From: Lederbergia panacisoli
Lineage (GTDB): Bacteria > Bacillota > Bacilli > Bacillales > Bacillaceae_C
NCBI RefSeq assembly: GCF_024626525.1
Contig: NZ_JANJGU010000002.1
Location: 124,001 to 188,000, forward strand
DNA: 64,000 nucleotides
Direction: 5' to 3'
Each line of letters begins with the position of its first letter. The stretch's first letter is position 1. The notes beneath the pieces were generated by a model. The model was given only the letters and a program-made list of their open reading frames with translations, made no database searches and had not been told where the DNA came from. Below, piece by piece: positions 37,646-46,814 of the stretch. Position numbers and translations under genes: made by a program.

Positions 37646-38062
37646 TTGTCAGGGGAACAGTTCTATAATCAGATAGGAAAATCGCGAAATACTTTTTTGA
37701 TATTCGCCACCATTAACATTCTTTTCTTTTCAGGAATATCATTTACGTTTGTAATTCCAGGACTGAAAGGGTTTAGTTTGATTTTTATGGTTTTGACATT
37801 ATTAATGTATTTCATTGCGGCAAACATATTTGTAGGTTTATTTAAAGATAGGATATGGTTTGTTTTTATGATTTGTATATTCTTAAACAGCCTAGGAATG
37901 GGTTGGCGTTTATGGCTTGAATGGGGAGAATTTAGTTTAGTTGAGCATACGGGCTTGGTAGTTAATATCGGTTATCCAATTGTCAGTGCAATCATCATTA
38001 CATTATTTTATATCCTAAGTAATTTTCTTTTTAGAAAGAAAGTCAACTTTTCACAAAGATAA
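37646..38062 (+). CDS. Small multi-pass membrane protein, function unknown
   Basis: I do not recognise this family. The product is about 138 residues with four predicted membrane helices (roughly residues 16-37, 42-62, 70-90 and 107-128) and a short basic C-terminus (FRKKVNFSQR). A TTG start at 37646 has GGAGGG 7 bases upstream and gives a soluble head SGEQFYNQIGKSRN before the first helix. The frame also opens at ATG 37583. It is 136 bases after the DUF3953-like gene on the same strand and is followed by a strong terminator. Confidence 0.6.
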   Translation: MSGEQFYNQIGKSRNTFLIFATINILFFSGISFTFVIPGLKGFSLIFMVLTLLMYFIAANIFVGLFKDRIWFVFMICIFLNSLGMGWRLWLEWGEFSLVEHTGLVVNIGYPIVSAIIITLFYILSNFLFRKKVNFSQR

Positions 38063-38120
38063 TATAGTGCTGTTATCTGCTGCAAACTGGCGCGATTGTA
38101 GAACGAATGATAGGACAAGA

Positions 38121-38160
38121 AAAAATGCCCAGGTTTAATTATGCCTGAGCATTTTTTATT
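38121..38160 (+). terminator. Intrinsic terminator after the 37646-38062 gene
   Basis: AATGCCCAGG and CCTGAGCATT pair around a 10-base loop, with A-rich sequence before and TTTTTTATT after. It can work in both directions. Confidence 0.85.
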
Positions 38161-38300
38161 GCTTTTTCCACTGTCAATTCGGGTACGAATCATATGCTAT
38201 TTTAGTTGCATGTTTCCTCGTTTGAGAGCATTATAACTAATAAAAAGACAATATTCAATTCTTGTTGAATAAATTATTCTATAAAAATTGAATTAAGAAG

Positions 38301-38350
38301 CATAAAAAAATATTTTGATCATAAAGAATCAAAATACTTGTTTTTATTTT
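38301..38350 (-). terminator. Possible bidirectional terminator downstream of recG
   Basis: The stem TATTTTGAT / ATCAAAATA has an 8-base loop, with seven A on one side and a T-rich run on the other. It could stop recG transcripts on the minus strand, which otherwise run through the family-2 repeat. Stem GC content is low. Between 38161 and 38578 I see nothing else. Confidence 0.45.
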
Positions 38351-38578
38351 TGATCATCAGGACATAAATTCGTAAATAATTTTAAGATTACCCAAATTTT
38401 TTATGCCGCAATCTGGTATATTACAGTTCGATTTAAATTACATAAATTTACGAGCATCGTGGATGGAATGATGAAAATATACCTTAGGAACTTACAATCT
38501 TGGCTATTAAAAAGATCATTCCAAATTTTTAAATACGCTTTCTATGATATTGTTTCTTTTAAACAAAATTCTTTGAAG

Positions 38579-38880
38579 GTTGATTGGAGCGAAAGTGCGA
38601 GACTCCTGCGGGATCAGCGGGACAGGTGAGACCCCACAGGCGTTTACGCCGAGGAGGCTCACCGCCCGCCCCGCGGAAAGCGAGCAACTGTAGCGGAAAT
38701 CAACCATGCACTACCTTTGTTAGAACAATGTTGATAAAAGTATCCTTTAAAAAAAACTAATATGTGACGCTACTTTGGCATGTATTCATTTTAAAGGTTT
38801 AGAAAACGAATTCCAAATATTCAATAAAGCTTAATTCCTAATTTTTTTGGAAATTCTGCAGATTTACTCCTAAAAAAAAG
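38579..38880 (-). repeat. Interspersed repeat family 2, full-core copy
   Basis: The 126-bp GC-rich core at 38579-38704 runs from GTTGATTGGAG to CGGAAATCAAC and contains GGGACAGGTGAGACCCCACA and CCGAGGAGGCTCACCGCC. Its right flank (CCTTTAAAAAAAACTAATAT, CGAATTCCAAATATTCAATA, GGAAATTCTGCAGATT) matches the flank at 24800-24930. It ends beside the recG stop. A 63-codon frame inside it is an artefact of GC content. Confidence 0.85.
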
Positions 38881-38886
38881 AGTATA

Positions 38887-40935
38887 TCAATCTAATTTTT
38901 CACCGGACAACGCTCCGGAATCATGAAGATATTTTCGCATATGCGAGTATTCTATGTCATTCCAAAACTCTTTTTGTTCAATTAATTTTATTGCATCATT
39001 TCTTGCTGTTTCCAAAGCACGATAATCGTGAACCATATCGGCAACTCTAAACTCTGGCAGCCCACTTTGTTTCTTACCAAAAAAGTCTCCTGGCCCTCGA
39101 AGCTCCAGATCCCTTTCACTTAAAACAAAACCGTCATTCGTTTCGGTCATAATGCGCATTCGTTCTTTCCCTATGTCTGTTTTAGGATCTGCTAATAAAA
39201 TACAATAAGATTGTTCACTTCCGCGACCTACCCGACCTCTTAGCTGATGCAGCTGCGACAGCCCGAACCTTTCAGCATCATACACGATCATAACCGTTGC
39301 ATTCGGAACATTGACCCCAACCTCTACGACCGTTGTGGAAACAAGGAGTTGTATATGATTTTCACTAAATTCACGCATAATTTCTTCTTTTTCAGACGCA
39401 GGCAGCCTGCCGTGCATGAGTCCAATTTTGAATTTACCTTGAAAGTAATTGGATAGGAGGTCATATGCATCTATTGCGTTTTGAAAGTCAAGTTTATCTG
39501 ATTCTTCTATTAATGGGCAAATAATATAAGCCTGTCTTCCTTTACTTAATTCCTTTTCAACGAAGTCTAATATTCTATCCAACATATTATGCTTCGCCCA
39601 ATGTGTTTCAATTGTTTTTCGTCCTGATGGCATCTCATCAATAATGGACACATCCATTTCACCAAACACCGTAATCGCAAGCGTCCTCGGAATCGGGGTA
39701 GCAGTCATAAAAAGTACATCCGGACTTTCTCCTTTTTCACGGAGAATTCTTCTCTGTTCCACACCGAATCGATGCTGTTCATCCGTTATAACAAGACCTA
39801 GTTTTTGAAAATCTACATCATCCTGAATAAGAGCATGTGTCCCTATTAATATATGAATCTCAGCTTTTTTCAGTCGCTCCAAAATGTCTTTCCGCCTTTT
39901 ACCTTTAACAGAGCTCGTAAGCAGTTCAATGTTTACGTCTGTTTGTGAGAGTAAGTTTTTCAGTGATTGAAAATGCTGCTCTGCAAGAATTTCAGTAGGT
40001 ACCATTAACGCACCTTGATATCCTGCAGTTACACTAGCAAATAGGGAAATGGCTGCCACAGCTGTTTTCCCCGAGCCTACATCACCTTGAAGGAGTCGAT
40101 TCATTCTTATAGGAGATTTCAAATCCGCACATATTTCATTTACAACCTTTTTCTGGGCATTGGTCAGTTGAAATGGAAGAGAAGAAATAAAATTTTTAAT
40201 TTTATTTAAATCATAGTGTTGGGATACACCTTTAGACTGTTCTCTTTCCAGCTTACGAAAGGCTTGCATTTTCAACTGAAAATAAAGAAATTCCTCATAT
40301 ACAAACCTGCGTCTAGCTTGTTTAACGTCGTCTGGTGAATGAGGGAAATGCATGATCCTTAATGCTTCTTTTTTTGCTGGTAATTTATATTGCTTAAGAA
40401 GATGAAAAGGCAATGTTTCTTCTACTTCATCACCATATTCATTAAAAGCCTGAATGATGTATCTGCGAAGAGCCTTTACAGTAATAGGGGATTTTACAGG
40501 GTATACTGGTTCATAATCAGCAGATTGTGATTGGGGACCAATTTTTATATCCTGCCCCGTAATTGTTTGCCGATGCTTGTCCCATTTTCCAGTAACGGTG
40601 ATTACATCTTGGGGGGATAATTGCCCTTTTAAATAAGCTCTATTAAAGAATGTAACTTTGATTAAATAGCGGTCAACTAAGAGATGGATGGTAATTCTAT
40701 TTTTTTTCCTGCCATAATACATGACTGAAGGCTCACTGTGGACTTTTCCTTCTACAGTTATTTTTTCATCATGCGATACGTCTGCTAAATCCCGGAGCCT
40801 GACGTCATCATATCGGAATGGAAGATATTGCAGCAAATCATCAATATTATATATACCCATAGCTATAAGGTTTTCAGCAGTTTCTTCGCCTACACCTTTT
40901 AAAATTGTTGTAGGCTGTTCTAAAGAGTTAGTCAC
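38887..40935 (-). CDS. recG: RecG, ATP-dependent branch-migration helicase
   Basis: RecG reverses stalled forks and processes Holliday junctions. An N-terminal wedge/OB domain (about residues 1-190) precedes the helicase lobes, with Walker A GDVGSGKTA near 285 and DEQH (VITDEQHRFG) near 390. The TRG region near the end reads GSEQSYCILL..ERDLELRGPGDFFGKKQSG. The 682 residues match the family. It overlaps the sdaAA stop by 8 bases. Confidence 0.98.
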   Translation of the reverse strand: MTNSLEQPTTILKGVGEETAENLIAMGIYNIDDLLQYLPFRYDDVRLRDLADVSHDEKITVEGKVHSEPSVMYYGRKKNRITIHLLVDRYLIKVTFFNRAYLKGQLSPQDVITVTGKWDKHRQTITGQDIKIGPQSQSADYEPVYPVKSPITVKALRRYIIQAFNEYGDEVEETLPFHLLKQYKLPAKKEALRIMHFPHSPDDVKQARRRFVYEEFLYFQLKMQAFRKLEREQSKGVSQHYDLNKIKNFISSLPFQLTNAQKKVVNEICADLKSPIRMNRLLQGDVGSGKTAVAAISLFASVTAGYQGALMVPTEILAEQHFQSLKNLLSQTDVNIELLTSSVKGKRRKDILERLKKAEIHILIGTHALIQDDVDFQKLGLVITDEQHRFGVEQRRILREKGESPDVLFMTATPIPRTLAITVFGEMDVSIIDEMPSGRKTIETHWAKHNMLDRILDFVEKELSKGRQAYIICPLIEESDKLDFQNAIDAYDLLSNYFQGKFKIGLMHGRLPASEKEEIMREFSENHIQLLVSTTVVEVGVNVPNATVMIVYDAERFGLSQLHQLRGRVGRGSEQSYCILLADPKTDIGKERMRIMTETNDGFVLSERDLELRGPGDFFGKKQSGLPEFRVADMVHDYRALETARNDAIKLIEQKEFWNDIEYSHMRKYLHDSGALSGEKLD

Positions 40936-41815
40936 GTTTTACACGCGGGACCCCAAAAATTTTAGCTTCAAGCATTTTACCCGTTGGAGTAGCCGCCAAC
41001 CCTCCTTCAGCAGTTTCTCTTAAAGATTTAGGCATTTGTTGGCCGATTCGATACATGGCATCAATGACTTCATCACAAGGGATTCGACTTGTAATGCCGG
41101 CAAGGGCCATATCTGCCGCAACCATTGCATTAGCAGCACCCATCGCATTTCTTTTTATGCATGGTACCTCAACAAGACCAGCGACAGGATCACAAACAAG
41201 TCCTAACATATTTTTTAAAGTAATAGCCATCGCTTCTGCACATTGGGAAGGAGTACCACCCGCCATTTCTACAATAGCAGCCGCAGCCATACCTGCAGCT
41301 GAACCTACTTCTGCTTGACAGCCACCTGCTGCACCTGAAATCGATGCATTATTAGCTACTACAAACCCGAAAGCTCCGGATGTAAATAAAAACTTAACCA
41401 TTTGCTCTCTTGTCGGGTTTAATTTATCGCGGACAGCAAATAATGTCCCTGGAACTACACCAGCCGATCCCGCTGTTGGCGTTGCACAAATCGTTCCCAT
41501 TGCAGCATTAACTTCGTTCGTTGCAACTGCTTTACTGACTGCATCAAGGATTGTTTCTCCTGATAGGAAAGTGCCTTTTTTAATGTAATTTTGTAAAAGA
41601 ACGGCATCTCCGCCCGTAAGGCCCGAATGAGATGTAACTCCTTTTATACCACGCTCTACTGCTTCTTCCATCACAGTCAGGCTTTTATCCATTTGCGCCA
41701 AAATTTCTTCACGTGCTCGATTCGTAACCTCTATTTCTTGTTCAATCATGATTTCCGATATTTGTTTGTTTTGCGATTCCGCAAGATGGACTAATTCCGC
41801 AACATTTTTAAACAT
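40928..41815 (-). CDS. sdaAA: L-serine dehydratase, alpha subunit
   Basis: Together with the beta chain this makes an iron-sulphur L-serine deaminase, giving pyruvate and ammonia. Conserved Cys residues for the 4Fe-4S cluster are in GTICATPTAGSAGVVPG, LVCDPVAGLVEVPC and the SGAAGGCQAEVG block. The 295 residues match Bacillus SdaAA (about 300). It lies 37 bases after sdaAB. Confidence 0.97.
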   Translation of the reverse strand: MFKNVAELVHLAESQNKQISEIMIEQEIEVTNRAREEILAQMDKSLTVMEEAVERGIKGVTSHSGLTGGDAVLLQNYIKKGTFLSGETILDAVSKAVATNEVNAAMGTICATPTAGSAGVVPGTLFAVRDKLNPTREQMVKFLFTSGAFGFVVANNASISGAAGGCQAEVGSAAGMAAAAIVEMAGGTPSQCAEAMAITLKNMLGLVCDPVAGLVEVPCIKRNAMGAANAMVAADMALAGITSRIPCDEVIDAMYRIGQQMPKSLRETAEGGLAATPTGKMLEAKIFGVPRVKRD

Positions 41816-41851
41816 GTTCTCAAGCCTCCCTAAAAAGCTCTTTGCTGTTAT

Positions 41852-42514
41852 CTAATCGACTACTCTAGCCACTTGTGTAATATTTGGAAGTTTGCTGATT
41901 TCTTGAATAATTGACTCATTAATATTCTGATCCACTTCTATCGTCATAAGAGCCATTTTGCCTTTTTCCTTCCTGGAAACTTCCATATGACCAATATTTA
42001 TTTCATGAGATCCGAGAATATTAGATACAGCCGCAATTGCTCCAAAACGATCATCATGAACTACGAGAATGGCGGGATGATGACCGGATAATTTTAAGTG
42101 AAAACCATTTAGCTCGGTAATTTCTATTTTACCACCACCGATGGAGATTCCTACAAGCTCCAGTTCACCTTTTTCATCGCCAATTTGGATACGTGCTGTA
42201 TTAGGGTGTTCGGCATTTGCCGACTCTTCAACAAATTCAATATGAATATTCCGATCCTTGGCAATTTCAAGGGCTTGAATAATCCTCTTATCATCTGTAT
42301 CAAAATCAAGGAGTCCACCAACGATTGCTACATCTGTTCCGTGTCCTTTATATGTTTTGGCAAAAGATTCATAAAAAGAAATTTTAGCCCACTCTGGCTC
42401 TCTTCCAAACAAGCTGCGTGCAACTCTTCCAATCCTAGCTGCACCTGCTGTATGGGAGCTGGAAGGACCAATCATAATTGGACCTATGATATCAAAGACG
42501 CTTTTATATTTCAT
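41852..42514 (-). CDS. sdaAB: L-serine dehydratase, beta subunit
   Basis: The 220-residue beta chain has the SDH-beta domain (SVFDIIGPIMIGPSSSHTAG) followed by a C-terminal ACT domain (about residues 145-218; HPAILVVHDDRFGAIAAVSNI). The ACT domain is expected to bind serine as an allosteric ligand. It is the first gene of sdaAB-sdaAA-recG, separated from fakA by a strong hairpin. Confidence 0.97.
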   Translation of the reverse strand: MKYKSVFDIIGPIMIGPSSSHTAGAARIGRVARSLFGREPEWAKISFYESFAKTYKGHGTDVAIVGGLLDFDTDDKRIIQALEIAKDRNIHIEFVEESANAEHPNTARIQIGDEKGELELVGISIGGGKIEITELNGFHLKLSGHHPAILVVHDDRFGAIAAVSNILGSHEINIGHMEVSRKEKGKMALMTIEVDQNINESIIQEISKLPNITQVARVVD

Positions 42515-42535
42515 TGATACCTTCCTTTTTACAAG

Positions 42536-42566
42536 GAAATAGAAGGGATTGACCCTTCTATTTCTT
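42536..42566. terminator. Strong hairpin between fakA and sdaAB
   Basis: AAATAGAAGGG and CCCTTCTATTT form a perfect 11-base stem with a 5-base loop. The T-rich tail (TTTCTTTTTC) is on the plus-strand side; on the minus strand, the direction of transcription, the tail is only TTTCCTTG. Termination of the yloU-fakA transcript here is likely but may be partial. Confidence 0.6.
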
Positions 42567-42580
42567 TTTCTTATTTATGT

Positions 42581-44266
42581 TTATTCAACTGAAAAAATAA
42601 AGTTATATAAAGGTTGTTTACCATTATGAACTTCAATTTCGATGTCTTCGTATTGTTCATTTATTAAATCCAAGAGTTGATTAAGTTCATCCTGCTTCGT
42701 ATCTTCACCATATATAATGGTAAGGATTTCTGAATCTTCATCAATCATATTTGTTAACAGATGATATGCTGCCTTAACTAAATCTTTATTGGTTCCAACG
42801 ATTTTCCCATCATTTATGCCCATATAATCATCTTTAGCAATTTGAAGGCCATCGATCATTGTATCACGAACGGCAAAAGTAACTTGCCCTGTTTTGATTG
42901 CTGAAATGGCTTCCTTCATACCTTGTCCATTTTTTTCTAAAGTTTGAGTCGGATTGAATGCCAAAACAGCGGCTAGACCTTGGGGCACTGTTTTTGTTGG
43001 TACAACTATCACTTCTTCTTCTGCAATTTCGGCAGCTTGTTCAGCAGCCATAATAATATTTTTATTGTTTGGCAGGATAATGACCTTATTAGCATTCGCT
43101 GCCTTTATTGCCTTCATGATATCTTCCGTACTCGGATTCATTGTTTGCCCGCCTTCAATCACTTCAGTGGCGCCGATGCTTTTGAAAAGACTCGCAATGC
43201 CTGAACCCATTGATACGGCAATAATGGCATATTCCTGTTTTTCTTTAGAATTAGTTTTAGCATCAACATGATGATCTTGATCTACAATAGAACTATGCTG
43301 TTCTCTCATATTCTCGATTTTCATATTAATTAAGCTTCCATATTGTTGACCATACGATAAAACTTCACCCGGATGCTCAGCATGAATATGAACCTTTACG
43401 ACATCTTCATCAGAAATAACGAGTAAAGAATCTCCAAACTCACTTAAATCCTTTTGGAAATCAATTTCGGAAAATGCTTTTTTATCCTTTTCAAATTTCA
43501 CCATAAATTCTGTGCAGTAGCCGTATTCAATATCCTCTGTATTCATAAAGCTTTGTACACTTTGATGGTGCTGGGCACTTACCAGCTCGTCCATTGAAGG
43601 TGCGAGTAAAGGCGTGTCAGGCAGCTTTTCACCTTTTAATACAGCTAAAAACCCTTCATACACACAAACTAAACCTTGCCCTCCACTATCAACAACTCCA
43701 ACTTCTTTTAAGACAGGAAGCAAATCAGGAGTTCTTTGTAGAGAGGCTTTTGCCTCTTGCAATGTGTTTTCCATAATTATGACGATGTTCGACTCATTTT
43801 TTGCTATTTCGACGGCTTTCTTCGCAGAATCTTTTGCAACAGTCAAAATCGTTCCTTCTACAGGCTTCATGACAGCCTTATATGCTGTATTTACCCCTGC
43901 CTCGAGGGCATGTGCAAATTCTTCTGCGGAAAGAAATGGTTTTGCTTCAATATCTTTTGCAAATCCACGAAAAAGCTGAGATAAAATAACTCCTGAATTA
44001 CCACGCGCTCCCATTAATAAACCTTTTGATAAAGCGGCGGCAACCTTGCCTATATGTTCTTGCCTATTATTTTGTACTTCTTTCGAGCCTGACGACATCG
44101 AAAGGTTCATATTTGTTCCAGTATCTCCATCAGGTACCGGAAATACATTTAATGCGTCAACCATTTTTGCATTTGCTGATAAATGATTGGCTCCTATTAT
44201 GATCATCTCGGCAAACTGATTTCCATCTAATGATGTAATAGACACGTACTTTTCCTCCTCCGTCAC
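42581..44266 (-). CDS. fakA: FakA-like (YloV) fatty acid kinase, DAK2 domain
   Basis: The 561-residue protein has an N-terminal DAK2/DhaL-like nucleotide domain (LNVFPVPDGDTGTNMNLSM near residue 40; GARGNSGVILSQLFRGF near 93), a middle domain and a C-terminal EDD-like fold domain. The family phosphorylates fatty acids held by FakB proteins, feeding exogenous fatty acids to PlsX/PlsY. Its neighbour YloU precedes it with a 4-base overlap, as in most Firmicutes. Confidence 0.93.
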   Translation of the reverse strand: MTEEEKYVSITSLDGNQFAEMIIIGANHLSANAKMVDALNVFPVPDGDTGTNMNLSMSSGSKEVQNNRQEHIGKVAAALSKGLLMGARGNSGVILSQLFRGFAKDIEAKPFLSAEEFAHALEAGVNTAYKAVMKPVEGTILTVAKDSAKKAVEIAKNESNIVIIMENTLQEAKASLQRTPDLLPVLKEVGVVDSGGQGLVCVYEGFLAVLKGEKLPDTPLLAPSMDELVSAQHHQSVQSFMNTEDIEYGYCTEFMVKFEKDKKAFSEIDFQKDLSEFGDSLLVISDEDVVKVHIHAEHPGEVLSYGQQYGSLINMKIENMREQHSSIVDQDHHVDAKTNSKEKQEYAIIAVSMGSGIASLFKSIGATEVIEGGQTMNPSTEDIMKAIKAANANKVIILPNNKNIIMAAEQAAEIAEEEVIVVPTKTVPQGLAAVLAFNPTQTLEKNGQGMKEAISAIKTGQVTFAVRDTMIDGLQIAKDDYMGINDGKIVGTNKDLVKAAYHLLTNMIDEDSEILTIIYGEDTKQDELNQLLDLINEQYEDIEIEVHNGKQPLYNFIFSVE

Positions 44267-44625
44267 GGATTCGTGACACGAACCCCTTGAACAAAAATAT
44301 TAACTGTATCGGCAGATATACCAATAGTCTGTTCAAGTGTGTATTTTACCTTGGATTGCACATTATGGGCAACCTCTGAAATTTTTGTACCGTAGCTCAC
44401 AATAATATACATGTCTATGTGCAATGCTTGATCTTCCTGCCGGATTATAATGCCTCGTGTAAAGTTTTCCTTGCGCAAAATATCAGTTAAACCATCTTTT
44501 ATTTGGTTTTTCGAAGCCATCCCTACGATGCCATAACAATCCACCGCAGCTCCACCCGCAATAGTCGCAATGACATCATTGGATATATCAATCTGGCCAA
44601 ACCTCGTTTTCATTTCAATAGACAT
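44263..44625 (-). CDS. yloU: YloU, Asp23/Gls24 family protein
   Basis: This 120-residue Asp23-family protein has the characteristic N-terminal block (GQIDISNDVIATIAGGAAVD) and VSYGTKISEVAHNVQSKVKYTL. The family includes envelope-stress and membrane-associated proteins. The constant pairing of this member with fakA suggests a link to fatty-acid or envelope homeostasis, which is inference. The ribosome site is AAGGAGG. Confidence 0.9.
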   Translation of the reverse strand: MSIEMKTRFGQIDISNDVIATIAGGAAVDCYGIVGMASKNQIKDGLTDILRKENFTRGIIIRQEDQALHIDMYIIVSYGTKISEVAHNVQSKVKYTLEQTIGISADTVNIFVQGVRVTNP

Positions 44626-44804
44626 GTAATTTCCTCCTTATTGGTCGAAATATCCATGAAAATATGTAATACAATTTGTTATCGCCTTCATAACATAGAT
44701 AAGGCTATTTTACTATACTATATAAGTTTTTTAAAGTTTTACTTCATGTGTATATCTATATTGGGAGAAGATTAACCACCACACAAAATTTGAGGTTAGA
44801 AACC

Positions 44805-44933
44805 GTTGATTTCGGTTCCAGGCGCGCGCTTTCCGGGGGGCGTGCGGTAAGCCTCCTCGGTCGCTTCGCGCCCTGCGGGGTCTCACCTGTCACGCTGATC
44901 CCCTCGGAGTCGCCGCCTTCCACTTCAATCAAC
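44805..44933 (+). repeat. Interspersed repeat family 2, full-core copy
   Basis: The 129-bp core runs from GTTGATTTCGG to TTCAATCAAC, with GCGTGCGGTAAGCCTCCTCGG and GGGGTCTCACCTGTCACGC inside (each read within the core). It lies in opposite orientation to the copy at 38579. It fills the middle of the 373-base gap between yloU and the GNAT gene. Shared outer flanks are weak here. Confidence 0.85.
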
Positions 44934-44998
44934 TAGGCTTTCATCTACACGCGGAAAGTTCCCCTTACCTTCCTAAAATAATGTTGATAAGTCATCAG

Positions 44999-45850
44999 TT
45001 AAGAGGTTCTTGATACAAAAGTATGCTCAGCGAAATTGGCAAGCTCAATAAAATTGTTTCTTTCGTAAAATCTCTTGGCACCGCTATTTGATTGAGCAAC
45101 ACGCAGCAGTATATTCTTTATTCCCAACTGTTCCGTCATTCTATAAATACAATTTTTCAACATCATGCTTCCATACCCGCGGTTCTGGTATTCAGGATGT
45201 ATAACAAAATCTTGAATATATTCACCGGTTATAATATAGGCTCCAATCAATTTGCCATCAATCCAAAAAGATCTTACTCGTTCCGCGGATTCATAATTTT
45301 GTAGGGAATTTAAGAAATTATCTTGAGCTTTTTGATATGTATCTGTTCTCCAGCCATTTTCAACATTCAAGTCATAATAAGCATTCTCAAATAACTGTAT
45401 AAAGTTACTTAGCATTTCCGGGGTAATTACTTTCTCTACAAGCGGAAACATCGCAGGCATCTTCATCTCCTTGCTAAAATCATACTGAAGCTGAAAGCCT
45501 TCCATATCGGTCACAAAGCCAAGTTCTTTTACAAACTGAACTAGGTCCTTATTTTTTCCGTATACGTTAAAACAGACTTCTTTTGTTTCATTCGGGCTAA
45601 GATGTCCACTAAGCTGCTTCGCCATAAGATTTAGCAGGGATTCATCATGGCTGTAACGAGTAAAGGCCGCGAATGCGATGATACAATCTTCGTTTTCAAC
45701 GATACAAAATACACCATGATTTAGATGTGACTCTTCATAATGGACAAGTTTTACAGTTTGATTATTAAAAGCATTATTAACATAATCCCTTGCGTCTTTA
45801 GATATCAGAGAAATTAATCGACACACTTTACTATTTAAGCTATTCTTCAT
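44999..45850 (-). CDS. GNAT-family N-acetyltransferase (two GNAT-like halves)
   Basis: The 283-residue protein has a degenerate N-terminal GNAT-like half (about residues 1-125) and an active-looking C-terminal half with the acetyl-CoA loop QNRGYGSMML near 225, then RVAQSNSGAKRFYERNNF. The substrate is unknown. The gene is not part of the conserved Bacillus order at this place. It lies between a family-2 and a family-3 repeat, which suggests insertion. Confidence 0.8.
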   Translation of the reverse strand: MKNSLNSKVCRLISLISKDARDYVNNAFNNQTVKLVHYEESHLNHGVFCIVENEDCIIAFAAFTRYSHDESLLNLMAKQLSGHLSPNETKEVCFNVYGKNKDLVQFVKELGFVTDMEGFQLQYDFSKEMKMPAMFPLVEKVITPEMLSNFIQLFENAYYDLNVENGWRTDTYQKAQDNFLNSLQNYESAERVRSFWIDGKLIGAYIITGEYIQDFVIHPEYQNRGYGSMMLKNCIYRMTEQLGIKNILLRVAQSNSGAKRFYERNNFIELANFAEHTFVSRTS

Positions 45851-46086
45851 AATCTATTCCCTATTAATTACTGTAATTTTATGTGGCAAGTCTTTTCCTC
45901 CTTTTCAAAAGCACCTTGACTGATTCGGATCTTACACATCGCTAATTCAATTTTCATTATTAAAATACCTTAAATTATTTATTCGTTAATAATGCTAAAA
46001 GTCCTTTTCTTATGCTCTATACTCCTTATAATAATCCAGTGATGGAAGATTGTTCTTAGGGAAAAACACAGTTGATATATGCTGAG

Positions 46087-46259
46087 CAGTCCGAATACAC
46101 GTAGACTCTTGGTCGGCTAATGACGGCCACGTCCTGTGCCCATCGCCGACACTAGGACGTCCTGTCCGTCGCGGGAAGTGCAAGAATGTCGAGACCCCAC
46201 AGGGCGTAGCCCGAGGAGGCTTGACACTTGCCCGCGGAAAGCGAAGTGTATTCGGACTG
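46087..46259 (+). repeat. Interspersed repeat family 3 with perfect 14-bp inverted ends and a nested segment
   Basis: The ends CAGTCCGAATACAC and GTGTATTCGGACTG are exact inverses. Inside, GAGACCCCACAGGGCGTAGC and CCGAGGAGGCTTGACACTTG show kinship with family 2. A foreign-looking 63-bp stretch (about 46109-46171, with GGACGTCC) interrupts the left side. It has no open frame. It lies in the 721-base gap between the GNAT gene and rpmB, whose remainder (45851-46086, 46260-46560) holds no recognised gene. Confidence 0.85.
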
Positions 46260-46571
46260 CGGGCAACCTAACTCAAAGTGTGCAATGGTTTTTAAAGTGA
46301 ATTTCAGGAAATTCTGTTTATCTTTAGTTTTTTGAAAAAGTAATTATGGAATTGATTCACATATTACAAAATGATGTTAGGGTTCTAATTTAGAAGGTGG
46401 AAGGATCTTCAAAAAGCTGACTGTCTTACGAAAATCCGTAAACTCAAAATCGTGCAGTATTGCATTATAAAGGCATGTATGATAAATTATTAAAGGTAGA
46501 TTTTTACTAAGGGAATATTGAAGTGATGAACCAACTAATAGTATTACTTCAGCGACGGGAGGGAATTTAAT

Positions 46572-46760
46572 ATGGCAAAACAATGTGTTATTACCGGCCG
46601 CAAAACAAGTACTGGAAACAAACGTTCACACGCGATGAACGCAAATAAACGTACTTGGGGAGCTAATCTTCAAAAGGTACGCATTCTCGTAGACGGTAAA
46701 CCAAAGCGTGCATGGGTATCCGCTCGAGCACTTAAATCTGGAAAAGTTGAAAGAGTGTAA
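46572..46760 (+). CDS. rpmB: Ribosomal protein L28
   Basis: This 62-residue 50S protein ([32 protein letters not shown]) is near-identical to Bacillus L28. It is encoded on the plus strand, opposite to its neighbours, as in B. subtilis. GGGAGGG lies 8 bases before the ATG. Only one Cys is present, so this is the zinc-free type. Confidence 0.98.
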   Translation: MAKQCVITGRKTSTGNKRSHAMNANKRTWGANLQKVRILVDGKPKRAWVSARALKSGKVERV

Positions 46761-46773
46761 TTTAAATCGAAAC

Positions 46774-46806
46774 AAAAAGGCGCCTATACATAGGTGCCTT
46801 TTCCAT
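46774..46806. terminator. Bidirectional terminator between convergent rpmB and spoVM
   Basis: AAAAGGCGCCTAT and the facing AGGTGCCTTTT form an 8-9 base stem with a short ACAT-type loop. A-runs precede it and T-runs follow. It serves rpmB (plus) and spoVM (minus). Confidence 0.85.
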
Positions 46807-46814
46807 TTTTAATA

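Noticed and set aside
38516-38707. Minus-strand 63-codon frame, and the similar plus-strand frame at 44748-44936
   Set aside because: Both lie inside the GC-rich family-2 cores, have no ribosome site and share sequence only because the repeats do.
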